This document shows, piece by piece, positions 9,312 to 20,544 of a stretch of DNA of 64,000 nucleotides (the first letter of the stretch is position 1; every line of letters begins with the position of its first letter). The DNA is taken from positions 186,001-250,000 of the forward strand of contig JBBRQI010000001.1 of assembly GCA_038226665.1 (NCBI GenBank). Direction: 5' to 3'. Under the pieces are notes generated by a model, which ran no database searches, had not been told where the DNA came from, and saw nothing but the letters and a program-made list of their open reading frames with translations. Position numbers and translations under genes: made by a program. Source of the stretch: SZAS-103 sp038226665 (GTDB lineage Bacteria > Pseudomonadota > Gammaproteobacteria > Xanthomonadales > Xanthomonadaceae).

Positions 9312-10112
9312 TTATGGTCGAATCTTCAACAGCAACTCCAACCCCCGCCCCACCGCTGCAAACGCGAACGCCCCCGTCACATGCGTCGCAGCGCCGAGTC
9401 CGCCACCGCAATCAAGCCTGAGCGCCGTCGCCGACTCCATCTTCGGACGCACTCCGCTGACGATGCCGTCCGGGTGCGGGTACTTCACGTTCTCCATTGA
9501 ATACACCGCAGGGATGCCGAAGTAGCGATCCGCATTGCGCGGGAATCCGTGATCGGCGCGCAGGCGCTTGCGCATCAGTGCCAGCAGCGCATCGTGTTCG
9601 GTGCGGCTGAGGTCACGCACGCGCACGAGGGTTGGATCGATGCGGCCACCGGCTGATCCGACAACGACCAACGGCAAACGCCGGCGCTTGCACGCGATGA
9701 CGAGATCAAGCTTGCTGCGCACGCTGTCGCAGGCATCGATGACGAGGTCGTAGCCGCGCGCGAGCAGCGCTTCAAGGTTCGCCGCGATCAGGAATTCCTG
9801 CACGACTTCGACCGTGATCGACGGATTGATCGCGAGCACGCGCTCGGCCAGCGCCGTGCCCTTGTTGCGACCGTACTGGCCGTCCAGCGCGTGCAACTGG
9901 CGGCTGGTGTTCGACAGGCAGATGTCGTCGGCGTCGATCAGGGTGAGCTTCCCCACTCCGCTGCGCGTCAATGCCTCGACTGCCCACGATCCGACGCCGC
10001 CCAGCCCGACCACCGCGACATGGCATTCGGCGAGCCGCATGGCCGCGCCACGGCCGTACAAGCGGTCGATGCCGGCGAAGCGTTCACGATAGATTTTTTG
10101 CCTGCTGTCCAT
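9312..10112 (-). CDS. tcdA: tRNA threonylcarbamoyladenosine dehydratase (ThiF/MoeB family)
   Basis: The 266-residue protein has the ATP-binding Rossmann motif VVGLGGVGSWAVEALTRSG, then IDADDICLSNTSRQ, which contacts the adenylate in E1-like enzymes. It has the TcdA-type C-terminal region, GIPAVYSMENVKYP. TcdA (CsdL) cyclises t6A at position 37 of ANN-decoding tRNAs with ATP. The start at 10112 gives MDSRQKIYRERFAGI, which matches family N-termini; a longer reading adds an unrelated 29 residues. It diverges from the cytochrome gene that starts at 10198. Confidence 0.9.
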   Translation of the reverse strand: MDSRQKIYRERFAGIDRLYGRGAAMRLAECHVAVVGLGGVGSWAVEALTRSGVGKLTLIDADDICLSNTSRQLHALDGQYGRNKGTALAERVLAINPSITVEVVQEFLIAANLEALLARGYDLVIDACDSVRSKLDLVIACKRRRLPLVVVGSAGGRIDPTLVRVRDLSRTEHDALLALMRKRLRADHGFPRNADRYFGIPAVYSMENVKYPHPDGIVSGVRPKMESATALRLDCGGGLGAATHVTGAFAFAAVGRGLELLLKIRP

Positions 10113-10197
10113 ACACGCGCCATGTCGCGATCCGCCGAAGCTGCATGATATCGTGCGGTCGTTCCCAACCTTGAAATCGTCAACCAACGGAGGCTGC

Positions 10198-10605
10198 ATG
10201 CGTTACGCACTCTTGATCGTGCTCGGTCTGGTCATCGGCGTCGTCGGCACGGTGGTGGCGATGAACGCCCTGCATAGCGGGCCGGACTTCACCGGTAGTC
10301 TGATGACCATGCAAGGTTTCCACCTGGACGCACTGGAAGCCAATATCAAGCAGAACCACTGCGCAGTGACGGACAACGTGCCGCACCTTCAGACATTGCG
10401 CGCCTTGTCGAACGATCTTGAGCCGATTTTCATGGCGGGCATCGACAAGGAAAAGAAGCAGGACTTCGGCCAGAAGGCCAGTAACCTCCGCGCGAGCATC
10501 GACGCGGTGCTTGCCGCGTCCCCTGCCGATTGCGCGGCGGTCGGCGCAGCAATGACCAAGATCGGCCACGAGTGCAAGAGTTGCCACGACACGTTCAAGC
10601 ACTGA
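10198..10605 (+). CDS. Membrane-anchored class II-type cytochrome c
   Basis: The 135-residue protein has one N-terminal hydrophobic segment (about 2-22), either an anchor or a signal peptide. A helical domain ends with the haem-binding motif C126-K-S-C-H130, eight residues from the end of the domain. A CXXCH at the far C-terminus is typical of class II (cytochrome c'/c556) proteins. It should sit in the periplasm and be matured by the Ccm system encoded at 45-52 kb. The GGAGG-like sequence before the ATG supports this start. Confidence 0.78.
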   Translation: MRYALLIVLGLVIGVVGTVVAMNALHSGPDFTGSLMTMQGFHLDALEANIKQNHCAVTDNVPHLQTLRALSNDLEPIFMAGIDKEKKQDFGQKASNLRASIDAVLAASPADCAAVGAAMTKIGHECKSCHDTFKH

Positions 10606-10779
10606 GGCGTTCGAGCATTGATCCTCGTCCGTTGACCTGGTGTCGAACTGCGACAGGATTTCGGTCGGCGCACATTCAGCGTGCAGCCCCTACTGTTGCG
10701 GCGACGTACATCGTCTATTTCGATTGCCCATCAATCCTGATTGCGGGCGCGATGGATTCCCATCACCGAGGAGTTGCCC

Positions 10780-11235
10780 ATGAATGCCCGCCTGATTCCC
10801 GCCGCTGCCCTGACCCTCGCCTTGTCCGCCTGCGCGACTGGCCCAGGTTATTACGGCCCACCGCCGCAAGGCCCTTACAACAACGGTTACAGCACGCGCT
10901 GCATGAGTTGCGGCCGGGTGGAGCGGATCGAGCAGGTCTATGGCGATCGCGGCACTACCGGCACCGGGGCAGTCGTCGGCGGCATTGTCGGCGGCTTGCT
11001 CGGCAATACCGTGGGCAAGGGCGACGGCCGCACCGCAGCAACCGTGGTGGGTGCAGTAGGTGGCGCTGTCGTCGGCAATGAGGTCGAGAAGAACAACAAT
11101 GCCGCTGGCAGTTTCGACGTCTACGTACGGATGGACGATGGGCGCAGATTGATCCTCAGGCAGCGCGAAATCGGCGGGATACGCGAAGGCTCCTACGTGG
11201 ATGTCGAAGGTAATCGCGCACGCTTGATTCGCTGA
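10780..11235 (+). CDS. Glycine-zipper 2TM domain outer-membrane lipoprotein
   Basis: The 151-residue protein has a signal peptide ending in the lipobox LSAC (Cys18). A glycine-rich segment with repeated GG/GxxxG pairs (about 65-105) forms the glycine-zipper 2TM domain of SlyB/Pcp-like proteins. A small C-terminal beta domain follows (YVRMDDGRRLILRQR onward). It is probably a lipoprotein of the outer membrane linked to envelope stability. The ATG is preceded by GAGGAG. Confidence 0.82.
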   Translation: MNARLIPAAALTLALSACATGPGYYGPPPQGPYNNGYSTRCMSCGRVERIEQVYGDRGTTGTGAVVGGIVGGLLGNTVGKGDGRTAATVVGAVGGAVVGNEVEKNNNAAGSFDVYVRMDDGRRLILRQREIGGIREGSYVDVEGNRARLIR

Positions 11236-11265
11236 GCGGATCACGACGGTCTTGGTAATCGAACC

Positions 11266-11282
11266 GCCAGCCTTGCGCTGGC
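11266..11282 (+). terminator. Weak hairpin after the lipoprotein gene
   Basis: A perfect six-base stem GCCAGC/GCTGGC with a five-base loop lies 30 bases after the stop codon. It lacks a real T run (CGTTTCGTATTT follows), so termination here is doubtful. Confidence 0.3.
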
Positions 11283-11317
11283 CGTTTCGTATTTCATGTG
11301 GCTCGAATCATGACGCA

Positions 11318-11346
11318 TAAAAAACCCGGAGCGTTTCCGCCCCGGG
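11318..11346 (-). terminator. Rho-independent terminator of the first csp gene
   Basis: Read on the minus strand, a stem of CCCGGGGCG and CGCTCCGGG (one mismatch) with a four-base loop is followed by a T run. It sits 26 bases beyond the csp stop codon. Confidence 0.8.
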
Positions 11347-11371
11347 TCGTAATGATCGCTATGGATTGAGC

Positions 11372-11581
11372 TTACATCGGCTCGACTTCTTCAGCCTGCA
11401 GGCCTTTCTGCCCCTGCACGACCTTGAAGCTGACTTTCTGGCCTTCCTTGAGACTCTTGAAGCCAGTGCCCTGGATGGCGCGGAAGTGCACGAACACATC
11501 CTCGCCGTTATCGCGGGCAATGAAGCCAAAACCCTTGGCGTCGTTGAACCATTTGACGGTGCCCATCTGACGATCCGACAT
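11372..11581 (-). CDS. Cold shock protein, CspA family
   Basis: The 69-residue single cold-shock domain has RNP1 (KGFGFIA) and RNP2 (VFVHF) motifs. These small beta-barrel proteins bind single-stranded RNA or DNA and act as RNA chaperones. The protein is closely similar to the second copy at 20880-21089. Its long AT-poor leader (11582-11730) shares elements with that gene, which suggests joint post-transcriptional control. Whether it is cold-induced cannot be told from sequence alone. Confidence 0.92.
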   Translation of the reverse strand: MSDRQMGTVKWFNDAKGFGFIARDNGEDVFVHFRAIQGTGFKSLKEGQKVSFKVVQGQKGLQAEEVEPM

Positions 11582-11730
11582 AAATCACTCCTGATACTTT
11601 CGGTCTTGATTGGCCGTTGCCGGCCGGTGGTACTGGGTATGCAAGGAGTACATCGATGGAGACGATGGAGCGGATCGAAGATCGTAGCTATCTCGAAGAT
11701 CAGCGCATCGGGTCACGATCTACAGTGACC
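11582..11730 (-). promoter_or_regulatory. Conserved 5' leader of the first csp gene
   Basis: Upstream of the csp start this region holds a 20-base hairpin (11711-11730, GGTCAC and GTGACC arms). It also holds AGCGGATCG, GGAGTA and CGCATC elements in the same order as the leader of the second csp gene. Long structured leaders are known for cspA-type mRNAs. The next 200 bases (11731-11934) before the divergent gene hold no gene I can support and probably contain the promoters. Confidence 0.5.
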
Positions 11731-11934
11731 TGCAACACCAGCGGCCGCAGTGTAGTGCAAGCGATTGCGCAATGCGAGCCGGTGTCAAGGGATTCCCGAA
11801 ACCCCGAAAACCGGCGCCGCGGCTGCTGCGCCGCAGCATGTTCGCCATGCGAAACACCGACCTTGATGATTGAACCAGACACCGCATACACCCATCCTGT
11901 GCATTGAATCGAATGACGAAGGATGCAATCCGCA

Positions 11935-12426
11935 ATGGACCAGCACACCCTGCTCTACATCGCATCCGCAGCATTGATCCTTGTCGGAGTGATCGGCGTC
12001 GTGCTGCCCGCACTGCCTGGGGTGCCGCTGGTCTTCGCGGGAATGCTGCTCGCCGCGTGGACGGATTCTTTCCGGCTGATTCCAATCTGGGTGGTCGCGC
12101 TGCTCGCGGTTTTGACGGCGCTAGCGCTGGTAATCGACTTCCTCGCCAGCGTGCTCGGCGCGAAACGCATCGGCGCGAGCAAGCTCGCGATCTTCGGCGC
12201 CGCGGTCGGCACGGTTGCCGGGTTGTTCTTCAGCCTGCCCGGACTGCTGCTCGGCCCCTTCATCGGCGCGCTGGTTGGCGAATGGTTGCACAGCCGCGAC
12301 GTGCATCACGCCACGCGCGTCGGCGTCGGCACCTGGATCGGGATGCTCGTCGGCGCGATCTTCAAGCTGATGCTGACCTGCGCCATGCTCGGCGTGTTCG
12401 TGCTCGCGATCGTCATGCACCGATGA
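11935..12426 (+). CDS. DUF456 family membrane protein
   Basis: The 163-residue protein consists almost entirely of hydrophobic helices, with glycine-rich turns such as GVVLPALPGVPLVFAGML and SLPGLLLGPFIGALVGE, which are the DUF456 signature repeats. It is an inner-membrane protein of unknown function. An alternative ATG four codons upstream (11923) is possible; the GAAGGA at 11918 spaces better with 11935. Confidence 0.8.
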   Translation: MDQHTLLYIASAALILVGVIGVVLPALPGVPLVFAGMLLAAWTDSFRLIPIWVVALLAVLTALALVIDFLASVLGAKRIGASKLAIFGAAVGTVAGLFFSLPGLLLGPFIGALVGEWLHSRDVHHATRVGVGTWIGMLVGAIFKLMLTCAMLGVFVLAIVMHR

Positions 12427-12440
12427 TGACCACCGCGCCA

Positions 12441-14321
<1,881 letters not shown>

Positions 14322-14457
14322 GGTTGCCGCTTCAGGCTTTGCAGCGGCGCGCGCGACGAACATCGCGAGCGCCCGGTGGCTGCGTATCGGCAGGATTGCT
14401 GGCCCGGAATTTTACAGCAAACGGCCGATGGCGACTGTCTGCCGAATCATCGCACAA

Positions 14458-14940
14458 TCAATGATGATGGCCGCCGGTGCCGTGCACGTGGCCGTGCTCG
14501 AGCTCCTCCCCGGTCGCAGAGCGCACGTCGGCTACTTCGATCGCGAAGTGCAGGGTTTCGCCGGCCAGCGGATGGTTGCCATCGACGGTCACGTTGTCGG
14601 CATCGACCTGAGTCACGGTGACCAGAGTTGGACCGTCACCGGATTGAGCCTCGAACTGCATGCCGGGTTCGAGCGTGTCGACGCCGTGGAATGCTTCACG
14701 CGGAACCAACTGGATCAGTTGCTCATGGCGCGTGCCGTAGCCTTCTTCCGGCGCGACCGCGACGTCGAAACGATCGCCGGCGCTGCGGCCTGCGAGCGCA
14801 TTCTCCAGCCCCGGCACGATATTGCCGGCACCGTGCAGGTAGATGAGCGGCTGGCCCGCGGGCGAGGCGTCGATGACCTTTCCGGCTTTGTCGGTCAGGG
14901 TGTAGTGGATGCTGGCTACGGTGTCGTCGGCGATCTGCAT
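14458..14940 (-). CDS. slyD: FKBP-type peptidyl-prolyl isomerase, SlyD-like
   Basis: The 160-residue protein has the FKBP fold split by an insert-in-flap chaperone domain (about 70-125), as in SlyD. The GAGNIVPGLENAL and VAPEEGYG segments are diagnostic. The C-terminus is histidine-rich (HGHVHGTGGHHH), a short form of the metal-binding tail that delivers nickel in some bacteria. It is a cytoplasmic folding helper. Confidence 0.9.
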   Translation of the reverse strand: MQIADDTVASIHYTLTDKAGKVIDASPAGQPLIYLHGAGNIVPGLENALAGRSAGDRFDVAVAPEEGYGTRHEQLIQLVPREAFHGVDTLEPGMQFEAQSGDGPTLVTVTQVDADNVTVDGNHPLAGETLHFAIEVADVRSATGEELEHGHVHGTGGHHH

Positions 14941-15226
14941 GGAAGTCTCGGTCAGTCATGGAATGGGCGCATCGCCGCGACGGATTTGGGTCGGCCGGAT
15001 TGGATACGCCCAGCGAAATATGGGCGTGGCAAGCGGGTTTCAAGCACCATGTTTGTCGGCAATCCCGGAATTAAGCCAGAGACATGCACAAAACCATGGA
15101 CGGATGATGGAGATTCGTCGCGCCGAACGGGCTTATCCGCATTATTTTTTCAGGCCCGATTGCACCTTGCCTGCCACGGTGATCTCCATTAGCTTCGATC
15201 GATTCGTTGTTTGCAGGGCATCGCTC

Positions 15227-16630
15227 TTGAAGCTTTCCATCGGCCACCGCCTGTTCCTGACCGTGTTGTTGTCGATCGCGGTCGTCGCGTCGATCGGCGT
15301 GGAATTGGTGCGCTGGAAGTTGTTCGACAATTTCGCTCCGCGCGCGGCCAACACTGGATCGGAGCCCATGGATGGTCTGGCCGATGCGCTATCGGCACGC
15401 TACCGCCAGCACCACGACTGGTCGTTCCTTCCTGCCGACCAGGAGCAGCGCAAGACGCGGCTGCGCGGACTGGTGCGCTTGCAGGAAGGCCAGGATGCGA
15501 AGGCTGGCGCACGGCGACCGGCGGCAGCCATGGAATACCGGATCGGTTTGCTCGATCGCGATGGCCATTACCTCGCAGGTGCGATCGCGAGCCCACTCAC
15601 GATTGCATATGCTTCGATCGACAGGATCCGGCACGTCCTCATCATCGACGGCGAGATCGTCGGATATCTCGTCGTCGCCCGGCCGCAGAATCCCGACGAC
15701 GCGTTGGCGGTTGCCTTCCTGATCGACCAACAGAAGAACATTTTCATCGTCGCCGCGATCGGCGTGTTGTTGAGTGCGATGGCGGCGGCGTTGCTGGCCA
15801 TGCATTTCCGCAGACCCATCAGGCAACTCGTCGAAGGTGCACGGAAGCTCGAGCACGCACGATTCGATACGCGTCTGGCCATCAAGCGCAGCGATGAACT
15901 TGGTGAGCTGGCCGACACCTTCAACCATCTCGCCGCGAAGCTCGAAGACACGGAACGATCACGCCGGCAATGGGTCGCCGATACATCGCACGAATTGCGC
16001 ACCCCGCTGTCCGTGTTGCGTGGGCAGATGGAAGCGTTACAGGACGGCGTGCGGACTGCGACACCTGACAATATCGCGATCATGTTGCGACAGATCCAGT
16101 CGCTGACAAAGCTGGTCGACGATCTCCGCGAGCTTGCGTACTCCGATGTTGGACAGCTGTCCTGCGGAAAGACGGCTGTCGACGTGTGGCCGCTAGTCGT
16201 CGAAGCGGCCGATGCGTTTTCCGAAAAAATACGCGCAGCGCAACTGGCCGCAACGATCGGCAGTCCGCCCGCACTGTCGATCGTGCGATGCGATGCCGAT
16301 CGAATGCGCCAGGTTGTGGCGAACCTGCTGGAGAATTGCGTGCGCTACACCGATCCCGGCGGGCGCATTGAAGTGCATGCCGTTGTCTTCGGCGATGAAT
16401 TGCGCATCGATATCGACGATTCCGCACCGTGTGTTTCAGCGCAGTCGCTGGATCGCCTGGGCGAGCGGTTCTTCCGCGTCGAATCATCGCGAAGCCGGCA
16501 GCTCGGTGGTGCGGGGCTGGGACTGGCGCTGTGCAGGCAAATCGTGGGTGCGAACGATGGACGTCTCGAATTTTCTCCATCGCCATTGGGCGGCCTGCGC
16601 GCAACCATCGCGCTGAAGCTGGAAGCTTGA
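15227..16630 (+). CDS. baeS: Sensor histidine kinase, BaeS-like
   Basis: The 467-residue protein has two membrane helices (about 6-27 and 165-190) flanking a periplasmic sensor. These are followed by HAMP, HisKA with His255 in TSHELRTPLS, and a HATPase_c domain with N (NLLENCVRYTD) and G (GGAGLGLAL) boxes. The TTG at 15227 gives LLKLSIGHRLFLTVLL and exactly the length of E. coli BaeS. Longer in-frame starts lack similarity. The response regulator follows after one base. The pair is likely an envelope-stress sensor. Confidence 0.85.
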   Translation: MKLSIGHRLFLTVLLSIAVVASIGVELVRWKLFDNFAPRAANTGSEPMDGLADALSARYRQHHDWSFLPADQEQRKTRLRGLVRLQEGQDAKAGARRPAAAMEYRIGLLDRDGHYLAGAIASPLTIAYASIDRIRHVLIIDGEIVGYLVVARPQNPDDALAVAFLIDQQKNIFIVAAIGVLLSAMAAALLAMHFRRPIRQLVEGARKLEHARFDTRLAIKRSDELGELADTFNHLAAKLEDTERSRRQWVADTSHELRTPLSVLRGQMEALQDGVRTATPDNIAIMLRQIQSLTKLVDDLRELAYSDVGQLSCGKTAVDVWPLVVEAADAFSEKIRAAQLAATIGSPPALSIVRCDADRMRQVVANLLENCVRYTDPGGRIEVHAVVFGDELRIDIDDSAPCVSAQSLDRLGERFFRVESSRSRQLGGAGLGLALCRQIVGANDGRLEFSPSPLGGLRATIALKLEA

Positions 16631-16631
16631 G

Positions 16632-17300
16632 ATGACCGCAACCATTCTCATCGTCGAAGACGAAAGCGATCTGTCGGGAATCATCGCCGACTACGTCACC
16701 GCCGCAGGCTACGAAGCCGAAGTGATCGCCGATGGACGCGTTGCACTGGCCAGCGTGCAGCGCAAATTACCGGATCTGATCGTGCTGGACATCATGCTGC
16801 CCGGCATGGATGGCATTGCGCTGTGCAAGGCAGTGCGCGGATTTTCCGACGTTCCCATCATCATGGTGACCGCCAAGGTCGAGGAGATCGATCGGATGCT
16901 TGGACTGGAAACCGGCGCCGACGACTATCTCTGCAAGCCCTTCAGTCCGCGCGAACTGATCGCGCGCATCAAGGCCATCCTGCGCCGACATCGCGAACCG
17001 GACAACGCGAGCAGGCCGCTCATCGAAGTCGATGAGTCCACGCGTACGGTGCGCATCCGCTCGCAAGCGCTGGGCCTGACGCCAACCGAATACAGCCTCT
17101 TCGCAGCGATGGCGAAACGGCCAGGGACGATCCATGCACGCGCGCAATTGCTGGATGTCGCGCACCGCGACAGCCTTGATGTCAGCGACAGGGCGATCGA
17201 CAGCCACATCAAGAATTTGCGTCGGAAGCTGGCCGCGTTGATTCCGGAAGTCGATGTCATCCATTCGGTTTACGGACTCGGCTATCGCGTCGAGTTGTAA
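16632..17300 (+). CDS. baeR: OmpR-family response regulator, BaeR-like
   Basis: The 222-residue protein has a receiver domain with the acidic pocket at E9-D10, the phosphoacceptor Asp53 in LIVLDIMLPGMDG, and the conserved lysine in YLCKPF. A winged-helix DNA-binding domain follows (about 130-222, VIHSVYGLGYRVEL). It starts one base after the kinase stop, so the two are co-translated. BaeR controls efflux and envelope genes in E. coli; targets here are unknown. The downstream S41 peptidase is a candidate regulon member by position only. Confidence 0.88.
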   Translation: MTATILIVEDESDLSGIIADYVTAAGYEAEVIADGRVALASVQRKLPDLIVLDIMLPGMDGIALCKAVRGFSDVPIIMVTAKVEEIDRMLGLETGADDYLCKPFSPRELIARIKAILRRHREPDNASRPLIEVDESTRTVRIRSQALGLTPTEYSLFAAMAKRPGTIHARAQLLDVAHRDSLDVSDRAIDSHIKNLRRKLAALIPEVDVIHSVYGLGYRVEL

Positions 17301-17383
17301 GCGGTTCGTCCATCCACAGTGCCTCCACATTGCTTCCTCAAGCTGGGTTCGTCGGATACCGACATCACCAGCGAGGACGTGCG

Positions 17384-18493
17384 ATGGACAAGAAGAAAAA
17401 GACCAAGGCGATACGCATCGCCACAGCGACCGGCGCGAGTGCGCTGTGCGCGCTAGGCTTCGTGCTGTTCGGTATGCCCGGTCACGCGCAGCAGGGGCCG
17501 CCGCAGAAGGACATGGTGATCGACAAGGCCATGCGCGATGAAGTGCTCGAAAGCGCAATCGCCAACCTCGCTAAGTACTACGTCTTCCCCGAGAAAGCCG
17601 CGGCGATCGAGCAACAATTCCGCGCGCAGATGCGGCATGGCGATTTCGACTCGATAACGAGCGCCGAAAAACTCGCCGATGCGTTGACCGATGCCTTGCA
17701 GAACGACAGCCACGACAAGCATCTGGCCGTTCGCTACTTCGAGAAGGGCGTCCCAGTGCTGCCGCCTGGACAGGACGAGTCGCCCGACGACAAGGCCGCG
17801 GAATTGCTCAACGAACAACGCTTCAACTTCGGCTTCGCCAGCATCCAGCGCCTGCACGGCGACATCGGCTACATCGACCTGCATGAGTTCTCGCGACCGC
17901 AAGGTTCGGCCGAGGCCGAGCGGATTGCAGCGGCGATGGCACTGATGGCCGATACCAAGGCGCTGATCATCGACCTGCGCCAATGCGGTGGCGGCGATCC
18001 GGAAACCGTGATGCTGTTCGCGAGCTATTTCTACGACAAACGCACCCACCTCAACGACATCTACTGGCGCGACGGAAACCGCATCGAAGAACGGTGGACG
18101 ACCGATACCGTTCCCGGCAAGAGGTACGGTGAGGCGCGCAAGGTGTACATCCTGACAAGCGAAGATACGTTTTCAGGCGGCGAAGACTTCGCCTACGCGC
18201 TGAAGAACAACGGGCGCGCGACGCTGGTCGGCGAGACGACGGGCGGCGGTGCGCATCCGGGCGACCCGCACCGCTTGGGCGCGCACTTCATGATGTTCGT
18301 GCCGAATGGCCGCTCGATCAATCCGGTCACGCACACCGATTGGGAAGGCGTTGGCGTTGTGCCGAATGTGCAAACGTCGGCGAAGAAGGCGCTCGATAGC
18401 GCACAGATCAGCATCCTGAAAAGCCTGGTTGCGGCCGAGACGGATCCTGACTGGAAACAGAGGTTGCAGCACACTCTCTCCGATCTGGAATGA
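17384..18493 (+). CDS. S41 family (tail-specific protease-like) peptidase, exported
   Basis: The 369-residue protein has a basic N-terminus and signal peptide (about 1-37, ending near GHAQQ). It has an N-terminal helical domain and an S41 catalytic core with LIIDLRQCGGGDPETV and the nucleophile region TSEDTFSGGEDFAYAL. There is no obvious PDZ domain, as in IRBP-like S41 members. It is probably periplasmic. The gene begins 83 bases after the BaeR-like regulator. The GAGGA before the ATG supports the start. Confidence 0.82.
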   Translation: MDKKKKTKAIRIATATGASALCALGFVLFGMPGHAQQGPPQKDMVIDKAMRDEVLESAIANLAKYYVFPEKAAAIEQQFRAQMRHGDFDSITSAEKLADALTDALQNDSHDKHLAVRYFEKGVPVLPPGQDESPDDKAAELLNEQRFNFGFASIQRLHGDIGYIDLHEFSRPQGSAEAERIAAAMALMADTKALIIDLRQCGGGDPETVMLFASYFYDKRTHLNDIYWRDGNRIEERWTTDTVPGKRYGEARKVYILTSEDTFSGGEDFAYALKNNGRATLVGETTGGGAHPGDPHRLGAHFMMFVPNGRSINPVTHTDWEGVGVVPNVQTSAKKALDSAQISILKSLVAAETDPDWKQRLQHTLSDLE

Positions 18494-18549
18494 GACGGCG
18501 AGACTGGATGCCACCGGCAATCTCTCATCAGTCTTGGCAAACCCGGTAT

Positions 18550-19350
18550 TCAGCGTGCGCAGGCTGCCAGCGGCATGCTCAGCGCCTGCAATGTATCGCC
18601 TGGCGCGGACTGGACGAATGCAGTCAGGCCAAGCCGATCTGGATGTGCATCGCGCGATGCGGCGACATGCAGAGTCTTCGACCACTGCGTTCCGGATAAC
18701 GGATAAGGCCCGAGCAACTGGCGCACGACGCGTTCGTGGTGCAGCAGTACGCCGTTGTTTTCACCCGCCTTGACCTGGGTGGACAGGCCGTTCTCGTACA
18801 ACGCCAGATACAGCGCCGCATTCGGCAGCGCGCCTGCCGTCGGCGTGGCCTTGATGTTCACATCAAGACCGCCTGCGCCAGGCGTCGCGGTCAAGCCGAG
18901 CGAGAGCGGGCTGGGCTGCATGTTGACCGCGCGCAATGCCATGAGCGCAGCAGCTGATCCCCACGGAAACCCGACGCGCTGACCGAGCATCACCTGCGGT
19001 GTATAAACCGAATTGCTTCTGACATTCGCGGCGCGATCGTGCTGGCGTGCGCTGAAAGCGCCGCTGCCGAAACGATCCGGCCAGCCTATCGAATCCCAGT
19101 AATCGACGTGGAACGCGAGCAAGCTCAGCTTCAGCGGATCGGCTGTCCTCGCCAAATCAGCGAACCAGCGATCCGCTGGCGGGCAACTGCTGCAACCTTC
19201 GGATGTGTAGAGCTCAACGAGAGCGCCACGCTGCGCGCCGGTCATCGCATGGCATGTTGGCGCGGTCGGCGCGGCCACGCTGGCCTGCATCAGGTTACCC
19301 AGAGCAACACAGACGACAGCCACGAATAGACTGCGCAGGAAATTCGACAT
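18550..19350 (-). CDS. DUF1223 secreted thioredoxin-like protein
   Basis: The 266-residue protein begins with a signal peptide (cleaved near ASVAAP). The DUF1223 hallmark LVELYTSEGCSSCPPADRW follows, with a CxxC pair in a thioredoxin-like setting, then FHVDYWDSIGWPDRF and YTPQVMLGQ. DUF1223 proteins are periplasmic, probably thiol-redox related, with no agreed function. The C-terminal half is beta-rich. It converges with the S41 gene. Confidence 0.82.
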   Translation of the reverse strand: MSNFLRSLFVAVVCVALGNLMQASVAAPTAPTCHAMTGAQRGALVELYTSEGCSSCPPADRWFADLARTADPLKLSLLAFHVDYWDSIGWPDRFGSGAFSARQHDRAANVRSNSVYTPQVMLGQRVGFPWGSAAALMALRAVNMQPSPLSLGLTATPGAGGLDVNIKATPTAGALPNAALYLALYENGLSTQVKAGENNGVLLHHERVVRQLLGPYPLSGTQWSKTLHVAASRDAHPDRLGLTAFVQSAPGDTLQALSMPLAACAR

Positions 19351-19415
19351 TGTCGTTGCATCCTCGACGCGGCCATACCCGGAATGCGCGGATCACATCA
19401 CGTCGCGTGCTAGTT

Positions 19416-20042
19416 TTAAGTGAACGCCAACGCGGCAGCAGGCAGCCGCGGCAGTTGATCCGGCGGCAGGACGCGGATTCCGATGCTACCGACCCCAGCG
19501 CAGGTCGCGGTGGTTGCATAACCGATCGCATCCGCGTGCGACCAGAGCGCACAAACCGTGTCGGTCAGCAGCACGTACTCATTCCCTTCCACATCGTTCT
19601 TGAGCAGCCGGTGCAGCAGGATCACGTCCTCGCCGGCGAGTTCGGTGAAGCCGCGCAACTCCTTGATCGCGATCTCGCCGCAGTGCATGAAGGCTTTCAG
19701 CTGTAGCTTGGTGATGTTCGTGCAGGCATCGCAGCTACAGTTCGTGCGCTGGGCGCGGATACGCTCGCGGGATTCCGCGAACCCATCGAACATCGAACCG
19801 AGCTGCCCGACCACGTCCGTCACAGCGGCAGCCGGATCGTCCCCCGATTCGGCGTAAAGCAACGCAGCGTCGCCTTCGAACTTGTTCAAAGTCAACGGAT
19901 GCTGGCTGCGTTCGGCGAGCGCGTCGAGCAACTCGCTGATGACTTCCTCGGCATGCACGAGGCTGATCATGCGATTGACGATGAAATCAGTGTAGCCACT
20001 GATATCGGCGATCACTAGTTGCGCGTGCGCTAAGCGGATCAT
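19416..20042 (-). CDS. DUF2652 protein with a degenerate class III cyclase-like fold
   Basis: The 208-residue protein opens with LVIADISGYTDFI and has KFEGDAALLY, which align with the two metal-binding motifs of class III cyclases. The later GEDVILLHRLLKND segment lacks the Asn-x-x-x-Arg catalytic pair, so nucleotide cyclisation is unlikely. The middle contains a Cys-rich CSCDAC segment. Function is unknown. It ends 19 bases before the gpx stop-codon side and reads in the same direction. Confidence 0.7.
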   Translation of the reverse strand: MIRLAHAQLVIADISGYTDFIVNRMISLVHAEEVISELLDALAERSQHPLTLNKFEGDAALLYAESGDDPAAAVTDVVGQLGSMFDGFAESRERIRAQRTNCSCDACTNITKLQLKAFMHCGEIAIKELRGFTELAGEDVILLHRLLKNDVEGNEYVLLTDTVCALWSHADAIGYATTATCAGVGSIGIRVLPPDQLPRLPAAALAFT

Positions 20043-20061
20043 CGCGATGGCTCGTTGGCGA

Positions 20062-20544
20062 TCACTTGAGTACGGCCGCCAGGTCGTCTTCGATCTTCTT
20101 CGGCGTATCGGTCGGCGCGTAACGTTTGACGACCTGGCCGTCGCGACCGATCAGGAACTTGGTGAAGTTCCATTTGATACCGTCAAGGCCGAGGAAACCG
20201 CTCTTTTCTTCCTTCAACCATTTCCACAGCGGATGCGCCTTCGCACCGTTGACGTCGATCTTGGCGAACATCGGGAACGTCACGTCGTAGGTGATCGAGC
20301 AGAAATTCTTGATCTCGTCGGCGTCGCCGGGTTCCTGGTGGCCGAACTGGTCGCAGGGGAATGCGAGCACTTCGAGTCCTTGCTCCTTGTGCTCGCGATA
20401 CAGCTCTTCAAGCCCGGTGTACTGCGGCGTGAATCCGCATTTCGACGCGACGTTGACGATTAGCAAGGCCTTGCCGCGGTATGCGTCCAGCGACTGTTCG
20501 TCGCCATCGATGGTCTGCGCGGTGAAGTCATAGGCGGTAGTCAT
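20062..20544 (-). CDS. gpx: Glutathione/thioredoxin peroxidase
   Basis: The 160-residue protein matches non-selenium glutathione peroxidases. The peroxidatic Cys36 sits in NVASKCGFTPQY, with the conserved PCDQFGHQEPG loop (resolving-Cys region) and the KWNFTKFLI segment that supplies the Trp and Asn of the catalytic site. It is cytoplasmic and reduces peroxides, most likely with thioredoxin as donor in bacteria. No signal peptide is present. Confidence 0.92.
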   Translation of the reverse strand: MTTAYDFTAQTIDGDEQSLDAYRGKALLIVNVASKCGFTPQYTGLEELYREHKEQGLEVLAFPCDQFGHQEPGDADEIKNFCSITYDVTFPMFAKIDVNGAKAHPLWKWLKEEKSGFLGLDGIKWNFTKFLIGRDGQVVKRYAPTDTPKKIEDDLAAVLK